Source of the DNA: Sphingomonas montanisoli
Lineage (GTDB): Bacteria; Pseudomonadota; Alphaproteobacteria; Sphingomonadales; Sphingomonadaceae
Reading direction: 5' to 3'
Assembly: GCF_008274695.1 (NCBI RefSeq)
Contig: NZ_VTOU01000004.1
Span: 1-64,000 of the forward strand
Length of the DNA: 64,000 nt
Both the position numbers and the translations under genes were made by a program. Shown piece after piece: positions 21,003-29,800 of this stretch. The notes under the pieces were generated by a model, which was given only the letters and a program-made list of their open reading frames with translations, did not search any database and was not told where the DNA came from. How positions within the stretch are numbered: the stretch's first letter is position 1; each line of letters starts with the position of its first letter.

Positions 21003-21227
21003 ATGAGATACGAGCTTTTCTCGCCAACGCGGCCCGAGCTTCCGTTTGCCACCACCGACCTTGAGCTCGACTTCGATGCTGAGCAGTGGGCCCGCCAGTG
21101 GGCGCTTGCCCATGAGGACGCCGGCGACGACTTCACTGTGCGCGGCAGCGATGGCAAGTTTTCGGCGTCGGTCTTCCGGACGAAGGCGGGCCAGTGCTAC
21201 ATCATGCGTAAGCCCGCCGCAGCCTGA
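21003..21227 (+). CDS. Small hypothetical protein
   Basis: This 74-residue protein has GGAGAG upstream of its ATG. The sequence (LELDFDAEQWARQWALAHED, then AGDDFTVRGSDGKFSASVF) suggests a small beta-sheet domain packed on a helix. No family was recognised. It forms a pair with 20808-20993. Confidence 0.55.
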   Translation: MRYELFSPTRPELPFATTDLELDFDAEQWARQWALAHEDAGDDFTVRGSDGKFSASVFRTKAGQCYIMRKPAAA

Positions 21228-21264
21228 GACGCTGCCAGGCATCTGCGGCGCTGGTATCTACGCT

Positions 21265-21347
21265 CGGAGATGGGCGATGCCGGCGTCGACGATACGCGGC
21301 CGATGTCACGGCACACGAAGCTCGACACGACGGCCATCTACAATAAG
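21265..21347 (+). pseudogene. Remnant of a second tyrosine integrase gene
   Basis: About 83 bp are closely similar to positions 19565-19650 of the integrase gene above and encode GDAGVDDTRPMSRHTKLDTT, then AIYNK, which is the active-site His and Tyr region. The rest of the gene is missing, and the frame runs on into unrelated sequence. It lies 100 bp from tRNA-Asn and probably records an earlier integration at the same tRNA. Confidence 0.78.
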
Positions 21348-21357
21348 TGGGGCGCTT

Positions 21358-21388
21358 GTCATAACGGATGTCATAAAGCGCGTCATAA
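21358..21388 (+). repeat. Three GTCATAA direct repeats at 12 bp intervals
   Basis: GTCATAA starts at 21358, 21370 and 21382. The exact 12 bp period, close to one helical turn, next to an integrase remnant and the tRNA target, resembles arm-type binding sites of a tyrosine integrase. This reading is by analogy only. Confidence 0.5.
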
Positions 21389-21397
21389 CGACGCACG

Positions 21398-21431
21398 AAA
21401 GCACACCTCTCCAAACGGAGAAATGTGCTTT
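21398..21431. terminator. Hairpin downstream of tRNA-Asn
   Basis: AAAGCACA (21398-21405) and TGTGCTTT (21424-21431) pair, with an inner CTCC/GGAG stem. It lies 19 bp beyond the tRNA 3' end on the transcribed side. A run of T follows on the plus strand and is weaker on the minus strand, so it may act in both directions. Confidence 0.5.
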
Positions 21432-21450
21432 GTTTTCGATGGGTTGTCGG

Positions 21451-21525
21451 TGGCTCCCTGAGTAGGATTCGAACCTACGGCCATTCGATTAACAGTCGAA
21501 TGCTCTACCGCTGAGCTATCAGGGA
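21451..21525 (-). tRNA. tRNA-Asn (GTT anticodon)
   Basis: Read on the minus strand, the 75 bases fold as a complete cloverleaf. The acceptor stem pairs TCCCTGA with TCAGGGA, followed by the discriminator G and an encoded CCA. The D-arm is GCTC-AGCGGTA-GAGC, the anticodon loop CTGTTAA (anticodon at plus positions 21491-21493), and the T-arm GTAGG-TTCGAAT-CCTAC. Its 3' end faces the prophage, so it is the probable attachment target. Confidence 0.96.
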
Positions 21526-21602
21526 ATACCGGTATCGCCGAGGCGAGGCGCGCCTATAGCAGCGGGTTGGCGGAAGTTGCAACCCGTCTATTTACGTATT
21601 TT

Positions 21603-22376
21603 TCAGGTGGCGAATTGCTCGGCCGCGATACGGTCGTCGAGGGCGTGCTCGGGGTCGAAAAGCAGCGTGAGCGGGCTGGTCCGGTCGATCGAGATGGTGA
21701 CATTCTCGACATCGCGCACCTCGCGCTGGTCGGCGACGGCGCTGACCGAACGCTTGCCCGAATCGAGCACGCGGAAGGAAACCTTCGTGCGATTCGGGAG
21801 AATCGCTCCCCGCCAGCGCCGCGGGCGGAACGGGCTGATCGGCGTCAATGCGAGCAATGAGGAGTCGAGCGGCAGGATCGGTCCCTGCGCCGACAGATTA
21901 TAGGCGGTCGATCCCGCCGGCGTCGCCACCAGCACGCCGTCGCACACCAGCTCCGGCAGGACGACGCGGCCGTCCACCATCACCTCCAGCTTCGCGGTTT
22001 CGCGGGTTTCGCGCAGCAGGGAGACTTCGTTGATCGCGGGAATTGAGACCTGTTCACCGTCCATCGTCACCGCTTCCATGCGCAACGGAAGAACAGTGAT
22101 CGTCTTGGCGTGCTGTAGGCGAAGCTCAAGCAGGTCGGGCTTCCACTCGTTCATCAGAAAACCGACGGTGCCGAGATTCATGCCAAAGATCGGCAAGACC
22201 CGGTGTCGATCGAGCATCGAATGGAGCGTGCGCAACAGAAAGCCGTCGCCGCCCAGCGCGACGACCAGTTCGGCCTGGTCGATCGGATGCCATTCGTAAA
22301 GCTCGCGCAGCATCTCCGCCGCCGCCTTGGCCTGCGGCGTGGGGGAGGCGACGAGCGCCATCCGGCGGTCGGTCAT
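21603..22376 (-). CDS. nadK: NAD kinase
   Basis: This enzyme phosphorylates NAD to NADP using ATP or polyphosphate in the cytoplasm. The 257-residue sequence contains the GGDG motif (residues 42-45), the conserved NE pair of INEVSL (116-117) and the substrate-binding segment DGVLVATPAGSTAYN (146-160). It is on the short side, as usual in alphaproteobacteria. The stop lies about 78 bp from tRNA-Asn, and moaA is 22 bp upstream on the same strand. Confidence 0.94.
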   Translation of the reverse strand: MTDRRMALVASPTPQAKAAAEMLRELYEWHPIDQAELVVALGGDGFLLRTLHSMLDRHRVLPIFGMNLGTVGFLMNEWKPDLLELRLQHAKTITVLPLRMEAVTMDGEQVSIPAINEVSLLRETRETAKLEVMVDGRVVLPELVCDGVLVATPAGSTAYNLSAQGPILPLDSSLLALTPISPFRPRRWRGAILPNRTKVSFRVLDSGKRSVSAVADQREVRDVENVTISIDRTSPLTLLFDPEHALDDRIAAEQFAT

Positions 22377-22398
22377 AAAATGATGCTCTCGAAGGGGT

Positions 22399-23415
22399 TC
22401 ATCCGCCGGTGACGCTCATATGACGTCGCACCGCGGGGGCAGCACTGCGTTCGGCGATACGAAAATTATGGCGATCGGGCTTGATCGACATCGCCTCGTC
22501 GAGCGCAGCGTCGATCGCATCCGACTGGCCGGAACGTAGCGCTCCACGCAGATCGATCGCATCTTCGTGGCCGAGGCAGGGAAAAATCTCACCGCTGGCC
22601 GTCACGCGGACGCGGTTGCATCCATCGCAGAAATTGGCGGTCATCGGGGTGATGAAGCCGATGCGGACGCCAAGCTCCTCGACCCGCGAATAGCGCGCCG
22701 GGCCGCCGGTGCGATGATCGATCGGCGTCAGCGTGTAGTCCGCCGCCAGCTGCGCCCGGACGCCATCGAGCGGCAGGAAGCGGTCGACCCGGTCCTCGTC
22801 GACCTCGCCAAGCGGCATCGTCTCGATCAGGGTCATGTCGAAGCCCTGTTCGGCGCACCAGCGCAGCATCGGCTCGATCTCGTCGTCGTTGATGCCTTTC
22901 AGCGCGACCATATTGATCTTGATCGCGAGACCCGTGGCCTTCGCGGCCTCAAGCCCGCGTAGCACGTCGGCGAGATCGCCTCGGCGCGTGATCGCACGGA
23001 AACGATCCGGATCTCGGCTGTCGAGGCTGACGTTGATCCGCCGCACGCCCGCGGCGGCCAGTGCCTCGGCATGCGTATCGAGCAACGTGCCGTTGGTAGT
23101 GATCGTCAGTTCGTCGAGGCCGTGGCCGATATGGCGCCCGATGGCGCGCGCAAGATCGTCGATCCCGCGCCGGACCAGCGGCTCGCCCCCGGTCAGGCGG
23201 ATCTTGCGGACGCCGCGGCGGATGAAGTTTTCAGACAGAACCGCCAACTCATCGATCGTCAGCAGATCGCCATTGGGCAGGAACTGCATGTCTTCCGCCA
23301 TGCAATAGCGGCAGCGCAAGTCGCACCGGTCGGTCACCGACAGCCGCAGGTAGCTGATCCGCCGGCCGAGCCGGTCGGTCAGTCGCGGAGATGTCGTGAC
23401 GGGACGCATTTCCAT
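22399..23415 (-). CDS. moaA: GTP 3',8-cyclase (molybdenum cofactor biosynthesis)
   Basis: MoaA is a radical-SAM enzyme that turns GTP into the 3',8-cyclo intermediate of molybdopterin. The first 4Fe-4S site is CDLRCRYC (C31, C35, C38). The second, GTP-binding cluster uses the cysteines in FCDGCNR and FPCLGH. The chain ends in the obligatory Gly-Gly. Length is 338 residues. An ATG at 23409 (MRPVTTSP) is an equally plausible start. It is followed 22 bp later by nadK and diverges from the phosphodiesterase gene. Confidence 0.95.
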   Translation of the reverse strand: MEMRPVTTSPRLTDRLGRRISYLRLSVTDRCDLRCRYCMAEDMQFLPNGDLLTIDELAVLSENFIRRGVRKIRLTGGEPLVRRGIDDLARAIGRHIGHGLDELTITTNGTLLDTHAEALAAAGVRRINVSLDSRDPDRFRAITRRGDLADVLRGLEAAKATGLAIKINMVALKGINDDEIEPMLRWCAEQGFDMTLIETMPLGEVDEDRVDRFLPLDGVRAQLAADYTLTPIDHRTGGPARYSRVEELGVRIGFITPMTANFCDGCNRVRVTASGEIFPCLGHEDAIDLRGALRSGQSDAIDAALDEAMSIKPDRHNFRIAERSAAPAVRRHMSVTGG

Positions 23416-23545
23416 GATGGAGAGCTATTCGCTTGAGACCCTCCCCGCAAGGGGCGGCTTCCTGTCCACAAGCATAACCATATTACTTACATTGCCGAAG
23501 CTTTGCGATTGGCCGAGGCTTCACTTCAAGGTAAACGCTGAACCG

Positions 23546-25639
23546 ATGGTGAATGTCGCTGGGCTTGAAGGGACGGCCGATCAGATGGCCGGTGGCGGAT
23601 TTCTGCCGCTTTTCCTGTTATCGTTTCGGCAACGTGATGAATTGGCCGCGCTGATCCGCAAATCGGGTCGCCCGGTCGTCGCGGCGCGCCGGTCCGACAT
23701 GATCGAGCGCCGCTTTATCGGCTCGGGTGCTGCTATCGCGGTGGTCGATGCGCGGGGCGCCCCGCGCGAAGGGCTGGCGGCATGCGAGGCGCTGTCGCTG
23801 CCGATCGCGTCGACCGGATCGGCTTTGCTCGTTCTGATCTCGCAGGGCGACCTGGCGGTGCTTGATCGCTTCATCGACGCGGGCGTCACCCATTATCTGG
23901 TCAGCCCCTTTGGGCAGGACGCGCTGGTCAACATGCTGCGGATGACCGACCGGTTCGTCGAGCGGGTGGCAGGCGGCGGCAAATCCGCGTCTGAACGCGC
24001 GCGGTTGCGGCTGGCCGAGACGGAGGCATGGTCGTGGCGTCCGGGCGATCGATCGGTGCAGCTGAGTTCCGCCTTCGCCGAACGGATCGGTTTTGCCGAT
24101 CGGGACGTCCACATCTGGCGGCTGCTGGCGGGTATCGACCGTGCGGGGCGCCGTGCCGCGAACGAGGCGCTCAGCAAGCTGCTTGCCAATGGTCGCGCGG
24201 GTGCCTTTGCCCACGGCGTCGGCGCGCGCGGCGAGCGGCTGGCCCACCATATCCATTTCGACGACGATCGCGGGATCGTGATCGGCTGGGTCGAAGGATC
24301 GCGCGACGACAGCGATGTGCCGGCCGGTCCCAGCGACCCGCTGACCGGCCTTGCCGATGCCGATACGGTGCGGGCTTTCCTGGCCGAGCGGCTGGCGAAT
24401 GAAGAAGGACCGGAGCCGCGTGCGACCCTGATGTTGCTCGGCATCACCCGCTTCGGCCTGGTCAATGCCGCCTTCGGGCGTGTGGCGGGCGATGCCGTCC
24501 TGCAGGGCGTCGCCAAGCGGATCGAACGGATCATGGGGCAAAGCGGGCAGGATCGCGTGCTGCTGGCGCGCACGGCCGGTTCCGAATTCGCGATCGCGAT
24601 CGGATCATCGATGGCGCCCGAAAAGGCCGAGTTGATCGCGCAACGTCTGGTCGACGCGGTGTGCCGACCTTTCGTGTCGGCCGATCGTCTGATCCCGCTG
24701 AGCTGCCGCGTTGGTGTCGCGGCGGCGGAGCCCGATCGGGGCGAGCCGGTCGCGTCGCTGTTCCAGCGCGCCGGGGCGGCGCTTGCGGCCGCCAAGCATG
24801 GCGACCAGGGCGTCCACATGCTCGATGCCAGCCAGGAGGCAGAATCGAATCGCCGCAGCCAGCTTGAGATCGACCTGCGCCGCGCGCTGCACGATCGCGA
24901 GATCGATGTGCTGTTCCAGCCGCAGGTCAAGATCGGCACAGGCGAGATTGTCGGGGTCGAGGCGCTGGCGCGCTGGCGGCACCCGACGCTGGGCGAGCTG
25001 GGCGCGGAAACGCTGTTCGACGCCGCGGCGCGCTCCGATTACGTCACTCAATTGTCGGCGCATATCCAGCGGCGCGCGCTCGAACTCGCGGCGCGGTGGC
25101 CGCTTGCGCTATCGCATCTGCGCCTGTCGCTGAACGTCACCGCATCGGACATCATCTCCCCCAATTTCGTCGCGGAATTCCTGGCACGCGTCGACGCGGT
25201 CGGCTTCCCCCGCCAGCGCCTGACCGTCGAAGTCACCGAAAGCGGGCTGATCGAGGATCTGGCGAACGCAGCGATGATCCTAAGCGACCTGCGCGGCGCA
25301 GGACTGCGCGTCGCGATCGACGATTTCGGCACGGGCTATTCGAGCCTCGCTTACCTGAAGGCGCTACCGCTCGATTATCTCAAGATCGACAAGGCGCTCG
25401 CTGCCGACATCTCCGGGTCGACCCGCGACCGGATCGTGGTGCGCGGTGTGATCGATATGGCGCGCTCGCTGGGCCTTGCGGTGGTGGCAGAGGGCGTCGA
25501 AACGTCCGCACAGCTTGGCCTGCTCGCACGCGAAGGCTGCAATTATTATCAGGGTTATCTCTGTTCGCGGGCCGTCGACAGCGACGCCCTGATCCATCTC
25601 CTTCACGGTGAGCGCTCGGAAGCATCTCCCGCCGCCTGA
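23546..25639 (+). CDS. c-di-GMP phosphodiesterase with degenerate GGDEF and intact EAL domain
   Basis: From the ATG at 23546 the protein has 697 residues. The N-terminal third resembles a receiver-like alpha/beta domain (LVLISQGDLAVLDRFIDAGV), then a PAS-like region, then a GGDEF domain whose signature is reduced to AGSEF, so cyclase activity is unlikely. The EAL domain keeps the residues needed for hydrolysis: VEALARWRHP, NVTASD, EVTESG, AIDDFGTGYSSL, KIDK, AEGVET and the final Gln in YYQGYL. It should lower c-di-GMP and so favour motility over adhesion. The frame could extend upstream to 23396, but those residues look non-coding. Confidence 0.85.
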   Translation: MVNVAGLEGTADQMAGGGFLPLFLLSFRQRDELAALIRKSGRPVVAARRSDMIERRFIGSGAAIAVVDARGAPREGLAACEALSLPIASTGSALLVLISQGDLAVLDRFIDAGVTHYLVSPFGQDALVNMLRMTDRFVERVAGGGKSASERARLRLAETEAWSWRPGDRSVQLSSAFAERIGFADRDVHIWRLLAGIDRAGRRAANEALSKLLANGRAGAFAHGVGARGERLAHHIHFDDDRGIVIGWVEGSRDDSDVPAGPSDPLTGLADADTVRAFLAERLANEEGPEPRATLMLLGITRFGLVNAAFGRVAGDAVLQGVAKRIERIMGQSGQDRVLLARTAGSEFAIAIGSSMAPEKAELIAQRLVDAVCRPFVSADRLIPLSCRVGVAAAEPDRGEPVASLFQRAGAALAAAKHGDQGVHMLDASQEAESNRRSQLEIDLRRALHDREIDVLFQPQVKIGTGEIVGVEALARWRHPTLGELGAETLFDAAARSDYVTQLSAHIQRRALELAARWPLALSHLRLSLNVTASDIISPNFVAEFLARVDAVGFPRQRLTVEVTESGLIEDLANAAMILSDLRGAGLRVAIDDFGTGYSSLAYLKALPLDYLKIDKALAADISGSTRDRIVVRGVIDMARSLGLAVVAEGVETSAQLGLLAREGCNYYQGYLCSRAVDSDALIHLLHGERSEASPAA

Positions 25640-25690
25640 AATTGACCTTTCGCGCGCACGCTGGTTCAAGCGGACGAAAGGGAGATGGGG

Positions 25691-26776
25691 ATGCAGGATC
25701 TGTTCGCGCCGTTGCGCTTTACGCGGGGGCCCGCGATGAAGAACCGCTTCATGCTGGCGCCGCTCACCAACTGGCAGAGCCATGAGGATGGGACGCTCTC
25801 GCAGGAGGAGCATGACTGGCTGGTCATGCGTGCGAAGGGCGGCTTCGGCGCGGTGATGACCGCCGCCGCCTTCGTCCAGCCCAACGGCAAGGGCTTTCAG
25901 GGGCAGCTCGGCATCCATGACGACATATGCCTGCCCGGCCTCACCCGGTTGGCGAGCGCGATCAAGGCCGATGGCGCATTGGCTTATGTGCAGCTTTATC
26001 ACGCCGGATTGCGGACCAATGCCGGGCTGACCGGCGAGCAACCGATCGGGCCGTCCGAGGATGCGGTGAGTGGCGCGCGGGCGATGTCGCTCGAGGAGGT
26101 CGAGGCGTTGGTTGAGGCATTCGTGCGCGCCGCCGAGCGCGCGCAGCAGGCAGGCTTCGACGGCGTCGAGCTGCACGGCGCGCACACATATATCCTTTGC
26201 GCCTTCCTGAGTGCTGAGATGAACCGGCGGGACGATCGCTATGGTGGCCCGCTCGACAATCGCGCCCGAATCATCCGCGAGATCATCGCCGGGGTCCGCG
26301 CGCGGTGCGGCGAGGACTTCACCCTGGGCCTGCGTCTTTCGGCCGAGCGTATGGGGATGCAGATGGCCGAGGTGCGGACGTTGTGCGAGCAGCTCTGCGC
26401 CGAGGATCAGCTCGATTATATCGACATGTCGCTGTGGGATGCGTTCAAGGATCCCGAGGAGGAAGCGTTCAAGGGGCGGCCGCTGCTCAGCTGGTTTCTT
26501 GATTTCGATCGGCGCAATACCCGTATCGGCGTGGCAGGGCAGGTGCGGTCGGGCACGACGGCGCAGGCGTGCCTCGATGCCGGATCGGATTTCGTTCTGA
26601 TCGGTCGCGCGGCGATCGTGAACCACGACTTTGCGCATCGGGTCGACAGTGACCGGGCCTTCGCGATGGACCCGCCCCCTATCGATCGCACCCGCATGCC
26701 GGCCGAAGGGGTGAGCCCGGTGTTTCTCGATTATCTGACGACCAGTTTTCCGGGGTTTTTGACGACGGCGGCATAA
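25691..26776 (+). CDS. NADH:flavin oxidoreductase, old yellow enzyme family
   Basis: This 361-residue FMN-dependent TIM-barrel enzyme reduces activated alkenes or related electrophiles. Typical segments are PLRFTRGPAMKNRFMLAPLT at the N-terminus, VQLYHAG, GFDGVELHGAHTYIL, the loop DDRYGGPLDNRARI, and the FMN-phosphate region ACLDAGSDFVLIGRAAI. The ATG at 25691 was chosen for its spacing from GGGAG, and the ATG at 25685 is almost on top of that site. Substrate is unknown. A palindromic repeat follows the stop. Confidence 0.87.
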   Translation: MQDLFAPLRFTRGPAMKNRFMLAPLTNWQSHEDGTLSQEEHDWLVMRAKGGFGAVMTAAAFVQPNGKGFQGQLGIHDDICLPGLTRLASAIKADGALAYVQLYHAGLRTNAGLTGEQPIGPSEDAVSGARAMSLEEVEALVEAFVRAAERAQQAGFDGVELHGAHTYILCAFLSAEMNRRDDRYGGPLDNRARIIREIIAGVRARCGEDFTLGLRLSAERMGMQMAEVRTLCEQLCAEDQLDYIDMSLWDAFKDPEEEAFKGRPLLSWFLDFDRRNTRIGVAGQVRSGTTAQACLDAGSDFVLIGRAAIVNHDFAHRVDSDRAFAMDPPPIDRTRMPAEGVSPVFLDYLTTSFPGFLTTAA

Positions 26777-26779
26777 AGC

Positions 26780-26864
26780 CTCGTCATTGCGAGGAGCCGG
26801 AGGCGACGCGGCAATCCATTCCGAACCGCGGACTGGATTGCATCGCTGCGCTCGCAATGACGAG
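26780..26864. repeat. Palindromic intergenic repeat (CGTCATTGCGAG type)
   Basis: CTCGTCATTGCGAG (26780-26793) is matched by its complement at 26851-26864. An inner pair GCAATCCA (26811-26818) and TGGATTGC (26834-26841) extends the fold. Such elements are scattered through sphingomonad genomes. It separates the OYE gene from the convergent end of mfd. Confidence 0.75.
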
Positions 26865-26876
26865 AAAAGGGGGCGA

Positions 26877-29800
26877 CTAAGAAAGAATTTTCGCCAGTCC
26901 GCGCGACAGTTGCAGCGCGCCGTGGAGGCGCGCCTTGGGGTCGGGCCAGCCGCGGTTGATGACGAGCTTGCTGTCGGGGCGCAGCTTGGCGACCTCCTTC
27001 AACCGGTCGACATAGGCCAACAGCCCCGGCAGATCGGGGAAATTGTCGTTGTGGAAGGTGACGAGCGCGCCGCGCGGGCCGACGTCGAGCTTCGATACGC
27101 ACGCCGTCTTGCAGTTGAGCTTGGCCTCGATGACGCTCAACAGGTTCTGGGTCGGTTCTGGCAGCGGACCGAAGCGATCGATCATTTCGGCGGCGAAGGC
27201 CTCGAGTTCCTGGCGGTTCTCGGCACCGTTCATGCGGCGGTACAGCCCCATGCGCAGGTCGAGATCGGGGACATAGTCCTCGGGGATCAGGATCGGCGCG
27301 TCGACGGTGATCTGGGGCGAGAACGCCTCGCGCTTTTCCTCGGCGATGCCGCCGGCCTTGGCGTCCATGATCGCCTCTTCCAGCATCGACTGGTAGAGTT
27401 CGAAGCCGACCTCCTTGATATGGCCCGACTGCTCGTCGCCCAGCAGATTGCCCGCGCCGCGAATGTCGAGATCGTGGGAAGCGAGCTGGAAGCCCGCGCC
27501 CAGCGTGTCGAGATTCTGGAGGATGTGGAGCCGCTTTTCGGCGGTATCGGTGATCCGCCGGTCGCTGGTGGTCAGATAGGCGTAAGCGCGCGTCTTGGAG
27601 CGCCCGACGCGCCCGCGCAGCTGATAAAGCTGCGCCAGGCCGAACTTGTCGGCGCGGTTGACGATCAGCGTGTTGGCCGACGGGATGTCCAGGCCGCTTT
27701 CGACGATCGTGGTCGATACCAGAACATCGAACTTCTTGTCGTAGAAGGCCGACATGCGTTCTTCGACCTCGCTCGGCGCCATCTGGCCGTGGGCGACGAC
27801 ATATTTGATCTCGGGCACTTCCTTGCGGAGATACTCCTCGATGTCGGGCAGATCCTTGACGCGCGGGGTGACGAGGAAGCTCTGCCCGCCGCGATAATGT
27901 TCGCGCAGCAAAGCCTCGCGCACCACCACGCCATCCCAAGGCGCGACATAGGTGCGCACCGCGAGGCGATCCACCGGCGGGGTTTGGATCACCGACAATT
28001 CGCGCAGTCCCGACATCGCCATCTGCAAGGTGCGCGGGATCGGCGTCGCGGTGAGCGTCAGCATGTGGACGTCGGTCTTGAGCGCCTTCAGCCGTTCCTT
28101 GTGGGTCACGCCGAAACGCTGTTCTTCGTCGACGATGACGAGGCCGAGGCGCTTGAACTCGATCCCCTTGGCGAGCAGCGCGTGGGTGCCGACGACGATA
28201 TCCAGCGAACCGTCCGCCAACCCTTCCTTGACCTTCTTCGCCTCGGCGGCGGGCACCAGTCGGCTCAGGCGGCCCACATTGATCGGGAAACCGCGGAAGC
28301 GATCGATGAAGTTCTGGTGGTGCTGGCGCGCGAGCAGGGTGGTGGGGCAAACGATCGCGACCTGCATCCCCGCCATCGCCGCCACGAAGGCGCCGCGCAG
28401 CGCGACCTCGGTCTTGCCGAAGCCGACGTCGCCGCAGACGAGCCGGTCCATCGGCGTGCCCGAACCCAGATCGTCGATCACGTCGGCGATCGCGCGATCC
28501 TGATCGTCGGTTTCCTGATAGGGGAAACGATCGACGAACTCGTTATATTCGTTCTCGGGCTGGGCGATTTCGGCGGGCCGCAGCGCGCGTTCGGCGGCGG
28601 TCTTGATAAGCTCGCCCGCAATCTCGCGGATCCGCTCCTTCATGCGCGCGCGGCGCTGCTGCCACGCGACGCCGCCAAGCTTGTCGAGCGTGACGCCTTC
28701 GTTTTCGGCGCCGTATCGGCTGAGAACGTCGAGGCTTTCGACCGGGACGTAGAGCTTGTCGCCGCCGGCGTAGGTCAGCGCGACGCAGTCGTGCGGCGCC
28801 TTGCTGACCGGGATCGAGGTCAGCCCCTCATAGCGGCCGATGCCGTGTTCCATGTGGACGACGAGGTCGCCGGGGCTGAGCGTCGCCAATTCCTGCAAAA
28901 AAGCGTCAGCCGATTTCTTGCGCTTCTTCCGCCGGACGAGCCGATCGCCGAGCATGTCCTGCTCGGTCAGGAGGGCGACATCGCCGCTGGTGAAGCCATG
29001 ATCGAGCGGGAGCACGGCCAGCGCGGCGCCGCCGCCATTGGCGAGACCGAGTGCCTCCTGCCAATTGTCGGCGAACGGCACGCGATCGAGGCCGTGATCC
29101 TTGAGGAGCCCCGCGAAGCGTTCACGCGAACCGATCGAATAGCTGGCGAGGATGATCTTCTTCTTCGCCTTGCCGAGCTGCTCCACATGCTCGACGACTG
29201 CGTCGTAGATGTTGACGCCCTGCTGGCGTTCGGGCGCGAAATCGCGTGCGGCTTCGGCGGCCATGTCGATGACGCGCGCGCTTTCCGGCTCGTCGAAGGC
29301 GGTGACGAGGTGGATTGGCCGATCTGCGACCGCGCTCTCCCAATCCGCCGACGTCAGATACAGTTCGTTCGCGTCCAGCGGGCGATAGCTGCCCGGTTCC
29401 TTCGAAAGCGCGCGCACGCGATTGGCGTGATAGTCGGTGATCGCTTCGAACCGATCCTCGGCCGCCTTCACGCTGCCGCCTTCGCGCAGGACGAGATCGT
29501 CGTCCGACAGATGATCGAAGATGGTGGTCAGCCGATCCTCGAACAGTGGCAGCCAATGGTCCATGCCCGCAAGGCGGCGGCCTTCGGACACCGCCTGATA
29601 GAGCGGATCGCCGGTCGCGGTCGCGCCGAAGCGCTCGCGATAGCGGCCGCGGAAGCGCTTGATCGTCTCCTCGTCGAGCAAGGCTTCGGACGCGGGCAGC
29701 AGCGTGAAGCCGTCGATACGGCCGATCGTCCGCTGGTCGGTGGGATCGAACTGACGGACGCTCTCGATCTCGTCGCCGAAAAAGTCGAGCCGCAGCGCCG

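Larger units (their letters stand above)
1..21450. mobile_element. Prophage (HK97-type, partial) at tRNA-Asn, with adjoining island remnants
   Basis: The region holds a portal gene, both terminase subunits, a replication protein, RusA, a Cro-like gene diverging from an S24 repressor, and an excisionase-integrase pair. This is the layout of a temperate siphovirus. It ends beside the 3' end of tRNA-Asn, a common integration site, and ordinary chromosomal genes resume immediately beyond. The left end and the morphogenesis genes are outside the window. The stretch from 19.7 to 21.4 kb may be older island DNA rather than this phage, because it carries its own integrase remnant. No att core could be paired, because the other boundary is not visible. 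Confidence 0.93.
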
